NCBI GenBank assembly: GCA_018665505.1
Contig: JABJCS010000122.1
Span: 1-6,788, forward strand
DNA length: 6,788 bases
Direction of reading: 5' to 3'
Source: Alphaproteobacteria bacterium
GTDB lineage: Bacteria > Pseudomonadota > Alphaproteobacteria > UBA8366
The translations under genes and the position numbers were made by a program. The notes below the pieces were generated by a model that worked only from the letters and a program-made list of their open reading frames with translations, was not told where the DNA came from and did not search any database. Of this stretch, positions 1 to 5,145 are shown piece by piece (the stretch's first letter is position 1; each line of letters starts with the position of its first letter).

Positions 1-528
1 GCCGCACCGCCGAAGACCGCGTCGGCTGCCCCCACCGTGCAACCACCTAGACCCATTGCGGCACCCGCTCCCTTGCAAGCACCGCCGCCAATACGGGCAC
101 CGGCACCATCGGTTGCCGCTCCGCAATCACCGCCAACGGCTTCCCTTGCAACACCGACCTCACAGGGCCTGCAACCCGCAGCGCCGGTCGGAAACATTTC
201 CATCAGCCCCGACGGTAATCTCTACAGCATTCCGTTCGGTCCAGGCTCGACCGAATTGCCGGGAAGCGCGACACCTGCCTTAAGCAAATTGGCCGGACGC
301 ATGAATTCCGATGAGAATATCCGAATTCAATTGATGGGCTTCGCCGCTGGCGGTGCTGGTTCCGCCAGTCAGGCGCGACGCAGTTCGCTGTTCCGGGCGC
401 TCGCGATACGTACGTATTTGATGAAGGAAGGCGTGCGCAGCACACGGATGGACGTCCGTGCACTCGGCCAAACCAGTGCTCAGGGAGTGACGCCGGACCG
501 GGTTGATATCCTTGTCCAGAAACAATAG
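1..528 (+). CDS. Proline-rich OmpA-like domain protein, C-terminal part (5' end outside window)
   Basis: The reading frame is open from base 1, so the gene starts upstream; 175 residues are visible. A GTG at 37 is available, but the same Pro/Ala-rich composition continues before it, so it is probably internal. Residues 1 to about 65 are dominated by Pro, Ala and Gln and look like a flexible, envelope-spanning linker. Residues about 66-175 resemble a degenerate OmpA/MotB C-terminal domain: strand IRIQLMGFA, then a helix with SLFRALAIRTYLMKEGV, the turn RSTRMDVRALG, and a last strand PDRVDILVQ. The Asp of the usual G-H/Y-T-D motif is absent (GFAAG here), while the Arg of the following helix is kept, so peptidoglycan binding by the usual mode is doubtful. 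The next gene starts 45 bp downstream on the same strand, suggesting one operon and a shared envelope role with the motor-like pair. Location in the periplasm is inferred; any signal peptide lies outside the window. Confidence 0.8.
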   Translation, partial: AAPPKTASAAPTVQPPRPIAAPAPLQAPPPIRAPAPSVAAPQSPPTASLATPTSQGLQPAAPVGNISISPDGNLYSIPFGPGSTELPGSATPALSKLAGRMNSDENIRIQLMGFAAGGAGSASQARRSSLFRALAIRTYLMKEGVRSTRMDVRALGQTSAQGVTPDRVDILVQKQ

Positions 529-555
529 TGGACCTTTCAACCGCTTCGCCTCAGC

Positions 556-561
556 AGGGAG
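556..561 (+). promoter_or_regulatory. Probable ribosome binding site of the MotA-like gene
   Basis: AGGGAG is the best purine-rich match before the ATG at 574, with a rather long 12-base spacer. It supports that start, which also gives a positively charged N-terminus right before the first membrane helix. Confidence 0.45.
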
Positions 562-573
562 TTTTCGGGCAAG

Positions 574-1713
574 ATGACTAGGCCGCGCAGTTACCTCGTC
601 CGTATGGTGCTCTTTCTAGCTGCCGTCTTAGGTGCTGTTTTCCTGCTCTTTTTACCTCTCAGAGACGCGTTCTTTGCGAATGTTGTCCTCAATGGCGTGA
701 TCCTCGGTGTGTTGTTTATCGGCATTTTCCATATGTTTCGCCTCGTCTTTATGTTGCGTCCCGAAGTCGCCTGGATCGAATCGTTCCGCCGGGACGGACT
801 CGCCGTCTCCAGCGGGCGGGGACCGCGGCTCCTGGCGCCAATGGCGACAATGCTTGGCGAACGCAGCGGTGATCGCTTCAGCCTGTCCACCATGGCGCTG
901 CGCTCATTGCTGGATGGCATTGCCACCCGCCTTGATGAAGGACGGGAAACAGCGCGCTATTTTATCGGCCTGCTTGTATTTCTCGGCCTGTTGGGAACCT
1001 TTTGGGGCTTGCTCGAAACCGTTCGCTCCATTGGCGACGTCATCTCCGGCCTCGCCGTTCAAGGAGATGCGGTTCAAGAAGTCTTCGAGCGGTTAAAATC
1101 AGGATTGCAGGCGCCACTGGCCGGCATGGGAACGGCGTTCAGTTCTTCCCTATTCGGCTTGGCTGGGTCGCTCGTCCTCGGTTTCCTAGCGTTGCAAGCG
1201 GGACAAGCGCAAAACAGATTTTATAACGATCTTGAAGAATGGCTTTCCGGTCAAACCCGTCTCGGGGGCGGGGGCGCGGTCGGCGACGGTGATCAGACTG
1301 TCCCCGCCTATATCCAAGCGCTACTCGAGCAAACAGCTGATAATCTTGAAAATTTACAAAGAACCTTAGCGCGCGGCGAAGACAGCCGGATCGATGCGAA
1401 CCGGCGAATTGTACAGCTGACGGATAATCTGGGATCGCTCTCTGAATCCATGCGAACGCAACAGGAATTGCTGCTGAAGTTTGCGCAAAGCCAGTCGGAG
1501 TTAAAGCCCATTCTCTCGGCCTTGGCTGAGGGGCAAACCAACCAAGGGGACGATCAAGCCGCCGCATCGCTACGCAGTATAGACGGTCATCTTGCACGCC
1601 TACTCACCGATCAAACATCTGGCCGGGAAACAGCTGTGCAAGAGGTCCGCAGCGAAATTCGTCTCCTCGCCCGAACGATTGCCGCCCTCGCCGAAGGCGA
1701 GGAGCCGCGATAG
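574..1713 (+). CDS. MotA/TolQ/ExbB-family proton channel subunit with long cytoplasmic tail
   Basis: A 379-residue inner-membrane protein. Predicted helices are TM1 about 10-28, TM2 about 37-60, TM3 about 130-150 and TM4 about 185-208, with a cytoplasmic loop 61-129. The two family signatures are in TM3 (LLVFLGLLGTFWGLLETV) and TM4 (GMGTAFSSSLFGLAGSL); Thr142 and Thr187 sit where the family has its channel-lining hydroxyl residues. After a Gly-rich linker (231-237), residues about 240-375 form a charged, helical, coiled-coil-like tail not found in TolQ or ExbB. In this family five such subunits surround two MotB/TolR/ExbD-type subunits and use the ion gradient to rotate or pull; the gene 10 bp downstream supplies that partner. 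No flagellar genes are nearby, so a flagellar stator role is not supported. The ATG at 574 is chosen because it precedes TM1 directly. Gene-level identity is unknown; fold assignment is firm. Confidence 0.85.
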   Translation: MTRPRSYLVRMVLFLAAVLGAVFLLFLPLRDAFFANVVLNGVILGVLFIGIFHMFRLVFMLRPEVAWIESFRRDGLAVSSGRGPRLLAPMATMLGERSGDRFSLSTMALRSLLDGIATRLDEGRETARYFIGLLVFLGLLGTFWGLLETVRSIGDVISGLAVQGDAVQEVFERLKSGLQAPLAGMGTAFSSSLFGLAGSLVLGFLALQAGQAQNRFYNDLEEWLSGQTRLGGGGAVGDGDQTVPAYIQALLEQTADNLENLQRTLARGEDSRIDANRRIVQLTDNLGSLSESMRTQQELLLKFAQSQSELKPILSALAEGQTNQGDDQAAASLRSIDGHLARLLTDQTSGRETAVQEVRSEIRLLARTIAALAEGEEPR

Positions 1714-1723
1714 CGCAGATATT

Positions 1724-2908
1724 ATGGCACTCTCACGGCGGGGTTCGAACAACGCGCTCGATATTTGGCCGGGATTTGTGGATGCGCTCGCGACGCTTTT
1801 AATGGTCATCATTTTCCTGCTGATGATTTTCGTCGTCGCGCAGTTTTTTTTGAATGATGCCATCGTCGGCCGCGATCAAGCGCTCGAACGTTTGAATCAA
1901 CAGGTCGAAGAGCTGGCCGACCTACTGGCTCTGGAAAGACGAGCTGGTGAGGAATTACGCAACGATGTGACACAACTTTCATCCGAACTGCAAAGTTCAC
2001 TTGCTGCCCGAGACGGTTTGGAAACGGATATCTCTGATCTTCGCAACCGCCACGCGGGTCTCTCGACGGAACTGCAGGAGGCGAGTGACAAACTTTCGGA
2101 AGCCGATGAAGAACGCCGCCGCTTGGGGGCCGAACTCGCACAATTGCAACAAGATATAGACGCGATGAAGGCGCTCCGCGACGAATTGGCTAAAGACTTG
2201 GCCACCGCCCGAACCAAGCTGGGCGAGCAATCCGAGAAGGCGGCCGTCGAATTATCGGAAGAACGGAAAATTTCCGAGGCCGCGAAAGCTCAAGTAGCCC
2301 TTTTGAATCGCCAGATGGCCGCCTTCCGCGAACAGATCGCAAAACTGAATGCCGCTCTCGATGCCTCCGAAGCGCAATCGAAAGCCCAGAACGTGCAAAT
2401 CGTTGATTTGGGAAAGCGCCTGAACGCTGCATTGGCCAGTAAGGTTCAAGAGTTGGCGCGATATCGCTCCGAGTTCTTCGGGCGGCTACGCAAGGTATTG
2501 GGCAATCGGCGCGACATTCGCGTTGTCGGCGACCGGTTCGTCTTCCAATCCGAGGTTTTGTTCGGTTCCGGTTCGGCACAAATGGGTGATGGTGGTAAGC
2601 TGCAATTGGCGCAATTGGCGAAAACGCTGATCGAGATTGCGAAGAAAATCCCGAAAGACGTCGAATGGGTTTTACGCGTCGACGGCCATACCGATCGCAT
2701 TCCGATCAAGACAAAAGCCTTTCCGTCGAATTGGGAACTGTCAACGGCCCGGGCGGTTTCCGTTGTGAAATTCCTGATTTCCTCAGGCATTCCGGCAAAT
2801 AACTTAGCGGCGGCAGGATTCGGGGAATTTCAGCCCTTGGACACCCGCAACGACGAGATCGCATTCCGGCGAAATCGGCGGATCGAACTCAAGCTGGATC
2901 AGCGCTGA
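1724..2908 (+). CDS. MotB-like protein: TM helix, long coiled coil, OmpA peptidoglycan-binding domain
   Basis: A 394-residue protein, the likely partner of the preceding channel subunit. Residues 1-14 are cytoplasmic; a single TM helix spans about 20-43. Asp20 in the motif WPGFVDALATLLMV occupies the place of the ion-carrying Asp of MotB, TolR and ExbD. Residues about 45-255 are a periplasmic coiled coil rich in Glu, Lys, Arg, Leu and Ala, with no proline between 16 and 310. Residues about 265-394 are an OmpA-like domain: the motif DGHTDRIPI (320-328), then LSTARAVSVVKFL, and a final RRNRRIELK. Asp324 and Arg343 match the pair that contacts diaminopimelate in OmpA. The frame stays open back to an ATG at 1592, but that lies inside the upstream gene and adds a non-homologous tail; the ATG at 1724 gives the family-like start. 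A purine-rich GAGGAG ends 19 bases before it, so translational coupling is likely. Function inferred: peptidoglycan-anchored half of a non-flagellar ion-driven motor. Confidence 0.85.
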   Translation: MALSRRGSNNALDIWPGFVDALATLLMVIIFLLMIFVVAQFFLNDAIVGRDQALERLNQQVEELADLLALERRAGEELRNDVTQLSSELQSSLAARDGLETDISDLRNRHAGLSTELQEASDKLSEADEERRRLGAELAQLQQDIDAMKALRDELAKDLATARTKLGEQSEKAAVELSEERKISEAAKAQVALLNRQMAAFREQIAKLNAALDASEAQSKAQNVQIVDLGKRLNAALASKVQELARYRSEFFGRLRKVLGNRRDIRVVGDRFVFQSEVLFGSGSAQMGDGGKLQLAQLAKTLIEIAKKIPKDVEWVLRVDGHTDRIPIKTKAFPSNWELSTARAVSVVKFLISSGIPANNLAAAGFGEFQPLDTRNDEIAFRRNRRIELKLDQR

Positions 2909-4694
2909 GATCAAACTGCCGCTCTGCCAGCTTCGTATAGAGACCGCCTTCGGCAATCAGGCGATCATGCGTCCCCTCGGCGACAATTCGCCCGCTATCC
3001 ATGACGACTATCCGGTCTGCTTGCCGGATCGTCGAGAGACGATGCGCGATGACAATACTGGTCCGGGACGCCAGGATCCGTTCCAGGGCTTGCTGGACCA
3101 AGTGTTCCGATTCTGAATCGAGAGCGCTCGTCGCCTCGTCCAGCAATAGTACCGCCGGATCTCGGAGGATCGCGCGCGCAATGGCGATCCGTTGACGTTG
3201 TCCGCCCGATAGCCGCACGCCTTTCTCTCCGAGAAAAGTATCGAAACCGTCCGACAATCGCTCGAGGAATTCCGTCGCCGCCGCCGCATCGGCTGCCGCT
3301 CGCACTTCGTCGTCACTTGCATCGGGCCGACCGTATCGGATGTTCTCCATCGCGTTCGCCGAAAATATACTTGGCTCCTGCGAGACCAATCCAATGCGCT
3401 GGCGCACATCCACCGGATCCGCCCCACGGATATCGACACCGTCCAAACTAACGCTTCCAGAATCAGGGTCATAGTACCGCAACAACAATTGAAAGACCGT
3501 GGTTTTACCCGCACCAGACGGACCGACAAGAGCAACCCGCTCGCCGGCTGCCACCGCGAGATTGAAGTCGGATAACGCGGCAATCTCTTTTTGTGCCGGG
3601 TAATGGAATGTCAGATCGGTGAAACGGACCGCACCCTCGGTCGGCGACGGCAGCGAAACTGGTGCCGATGGTGGCGCAATCATCGGTTCGGTTGCCAGCA
3701 ATTCGAACAGACGTTCCGCCGCTCCCGCCGCCCGTTGCAAATCCGCCACAACTTCCGAGAAGGCACCGACCGAGCCCGCGACCAATATCGAATAGAATAC
3801 AAAGGCCGATAGCTCGCCCGGCGACATTTCCCCGGCGATGACCGCGCGGCCACCGAGCCACAAGATCAAGCCGACGGCGCTGAAGACAAGCATGATCACC
3901 AGAGCGGTCAATATGGCGCGGGCCCGAATGCGTGAAATGGACACATCAAGCGCATGTTCCACTGTCTCCGCAAACCGCCGTCGGTCTACTTCTTCATGGG
4001 TAAACGCCTGAACTGTTCGAATGGCGCTCAGGGTTTCCTCGGCATAGCCGCTCACCGCGGCGACTTCATCCTGTGCTGCACGGCTGCGGCGGCGCACGAT
4101 CCGCCCGATCAAGACAATTGGTGCCACTACGAGCGGCACGAACAAGAACACAATCCCGGTCAACTTCGGGCTCGTCACGGCCAATAACGTCGCCCCGCCA
4201 AGGAACAATAATATGTTGCGCAGCGCCACCGAGATCGATGATCCAATGACCACCTGCAGCAAAGTCGTATCCGTCGTCAAACGAGAGAGAACTTCTCCTG
4301 TACGCGTGATTTCGAAAAACCCGGGACTCAGCTTCAAGACATGATCGAATACCGCCTGGCGGATGTCGGCGACCACACGCTCACCGATCCACGAGACGAT
4401 ATAGAACCTCGCATAGGTCGCCATCGCGAGCACCACCACCACGCCAAGGAGGACGCCGAGCGCCAAGTCGAGAACCCCACCACCACCATCGCCGAATCCA
4501 CGGTCAACCATGAACCGCAGGCCCTGGCCCAAGGTGAGCACAGTACTCGCCGCGACGATAAGGGCGACACCTGCGCCAAGGACCGCCGCCAAATAGGGGC
4601 GTAAATACGGCCAGATCGCGGTCAGAACTTTTATATTCCCGCCGTTTTCACGATCCTGATCGACTGATCGATCCATATATGTACGATGGCGCAT
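2889..4694 (-). CDS. MsbA-related ABC exporter, fused permease and ATPase
   Basis: A 601-residue half-transporter that would work as a homodimer in the inner membrane, pumping a lipid or other hydrophobic substrate outwards. The exporter-type membrane domain covers about 25-325, with hydrophobic segments near 36-58, 76-100, 150-173, 180-198, 260-285 and 295-315. The ATPase domain covers about 355-590 and is intact: aromatic A-loop Tyr365, Walker A GPSGAGKTT (391-399), Q-loop Gln439, signature LSGGQRQR (495-502), Walker B VLLLDE (515-520), D-loop SALD (523-526) and H-loop His551. It resembles the MsbA-related subfamily I recall as TIGR02204, common in Alphaproteobacteria, rather than classical lipid A flippase; substrate unknown. 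The first ATG has only a weak GGA upstream; an ATG at 4674-4676 would shorten it by 6 residues with no better site. Its 3' end overlaps the opposing MotB-like gene by 20 bp. Confidence 0.9.
   Translation of the reverse strand: MRHRTYMDRSVDQDRENGGNIKVLTAIWPYLRPYLAAVLGAGVALIVAASTVLTLGQGLRFMVDRGFGDGGGGVLDLALGVLLGVVVVLAMATYARFYIVSWIGERVVADIRQAVFDHVLKLSPGFFEITRTGEVLSRLTTDTTLLQVVIGSSISVALRNILLFLGGATLLAVTSPKLTGIVFLFVPLVVAPIVLIGRIVRRRSRAAQDEVAAVSGYAEETLSAIRTVQAFTHEEVDRRRFAETVEHALDVSISRIRARAILTALVIMLVFSAVGLILWLGGRAVIAGEMSPGELSAFVFYSILVAGSVGAFSEVVADLQRAAGAAERLFELLATEPMIAPPSAPVSLPSPTEGAVRFTDLTFHYPAQKEIAALSDFNLAVAAGERVALVGPSGAGKTTVFQLLLRYYDPDSGSVSLDGVDIRGADPVDVRQRIGLVSQEPSIFSANAMENIRYGRPDASDDEVRAAADAAAATEFLERLSDGFDTFLGEKGVRLSGGQRQRIAIARAILRDPAVLLLDEATSALDSESEHLVQQALERILASRTSIVIAHRLSTIRQADRIVVMDSGRIVAEGTHDRLIAEGGLYTKLAERQFDLSADPA
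2891..2933. repeat. Inverted repeats at the convergent gene ends (possible weak bidirectional terminator)
   Basis: Perfect 7-base arms AAGCTGG (2891-2897) and CCAGCTT (2927-2933) flank the two stop codons, and a perfect 10-base palindrome TCAGCGCTGA (2899-2908) contains the stop of the MotB-like gene. No T-run follows on either strand, so an intrinsic terminator is only a possibility. Both arms lie at or inside the 3' end of the ABC exporter coding sequence, and the left arm also lies in the MotB-like gene. Confidence 0.3.
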
Positions 4695-4797
4695 AAGCTA
4701 TTCCGTGATCTCGCTCCGCTGCAGGCGGAACGGTCTTATCAACAATTCGAACGGACTGCACTATGTTGGTGTAGAGCAACAAAACAAGGAGGGAGTG
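4695..4797. promoter_or_regulatory. Divergent intergenic region of ABC exporter and RidA-like gene
   Basis: These 103 bases must hold the promoters of both flanking genes, unless transcripts run in from outside. I see no convincing -35/-10 pair on either strand; TATGTT at 4762-4767 is a possible -10 for the RidA-like gene but lacks a good -35. Inverted repeats are present: TCCGC (4715-4719) with GCGGA (4725-4729), and an overlapping outer pair TTCCG (4701-4705) with CGGAA (4726-4730). They could be an operator or a leader hairpin for the exporter mRNA; this is speculative. Confidence 0.3.
4786..4792 (+). promoter_or_regulatory. Strong ribosome binding site of the RidA-like gene
   Basis: AAGGAGG lies 5 bases before the ATG at 4798 and decides the start. 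The frame is open further upstream to an ATG at 4705, but that extension would lie across this site and does not resemble the family. A GTG at 4795 is too close to the site to be used. Confidence 0.85.
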
Positions 4798-5145
4798 ATG
4801 ACCATCAATCGTTACAAAGGAAGTGCCGCCGGGCGGAACCGCTGTGTTGAGCATGGCGGCATCGTCTATACCGTCGCGACGGCACCGGGCGCCGACATTC
4901 AGGAACAAACGCGTAACTCCCTCGCCCATCTCGACGAGAGTCTCGAGATGGCGGGATCAAATAAGACCCGCATCCTCCAGGCGCAAATCTTTCTCAGCGA
5001 TATGAGCTTGAAGTCCGGCATGGATGAGGTGTGGAACGATTGGATGGGAGATGATTGGCAGAATTGGCCGCAGCGCGCCTGCGTCGGCGCACCCTTGGCA
5101 GGCGATACGCTTGTCGAAATCATCTTGACCGCGGTGAAGGCCTAA
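4798..5145 (+). CDS. RidA (YjgF/YER057c/UK114) family protein, YoaB-like
   Basis: A 115-residue protein, the normal size for a Rid domain, expected to form a cytosolic trimer. Family features in order: N-terminal strand MTINRYKG, strand GGIVYTVATAP (20-30), helix with QEQTRNSLAHLDESLEMAGS (35-54), strand KTRILQAQIFLSDM (56-69), helix DEVWNDWM, then WPQRACVGAPLAGDTLVEI (90-108). Arg93 matches the substrate carboxylate-binding Arg of RidA, and Glu107 the conserved C-terminal acid. RidA proteins hydrolyse reactive 2-aminoacrylate or imine intermediates to keto acids and ammonia. The wording SNK-IL-A-IFL-D and the length resemble E. coli YoaB more than canonical RidA, so the exact substrate is uncertain. 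The gene faces a deacylase for N-acyl-D-amino acids, and their stop codons share bases; an imine from D-amino acid oxidation is a reasonable substrate guess, but only a guess. Confidence 0.88.
   Translation: MTINRYKGSAAGRNRCVEHGGIVYTVATAPGADIQEQTRNSLAHLDESLEMAGSNKTRILQAQIFLSDMSLKSGMDEVWNDWMGDDWQNWPQRACVGAPLAGDTLVEIILTAVKA

Noticed and set aside
1592..1723. N-terminal extension of the MotB-like protein from an ATG at 1592
   Set aside because: It lies inside the MotA-like coding sequence in another frame, has no membrane or family character, and the ATG at 1724 gives the short cytoplasmic N-terminus expected before the Asp-bearing TM helix.
574..2908. Zorya antiphage system (ZorA and ZorB)
   Set aside because: The channel and peptidoglycan-binding parts are similar in kind, but the partner has a coiled coil of about 200 residues unlike ZorB as I know it, and no ZorC, ZorD or ZorE-like gene follows; the next gene is an opposing ABC exporter.
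574..2908. Flagellar motA/motB gene names
   Set aside because: No flagellar genes are near, and the long tail of the first protein and the long coil of the second do not match flagellar stators, so gene symbols were not assigned.
3008..3583. Minus-strand open frame of 191 codons inside the ABC exporter ATPase region
   Set aside because: It is the same strand in a shifted frame, with Arg/Ser/Trp/Cys-rich composition and no family features, while the exporter frame carries all ATPase motifs.
2889..4694. Gene symbol msbA for the ABC exporter
   Set aside because: It has the MsbA fold, but the closest subfamily I recall is the MsbA-related group of Alphaproteobacteria, and there is no lipid A gene (such as lpxK or waaA) beside it.
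4705..4797. Longer RidA-like protein starting at the ATG at 4705
   Set aside because: The extension would read through the strong AAGGAGG site at 4786-4792 and lengthen the protein beyond normal Rid size with non-homologous sequence.
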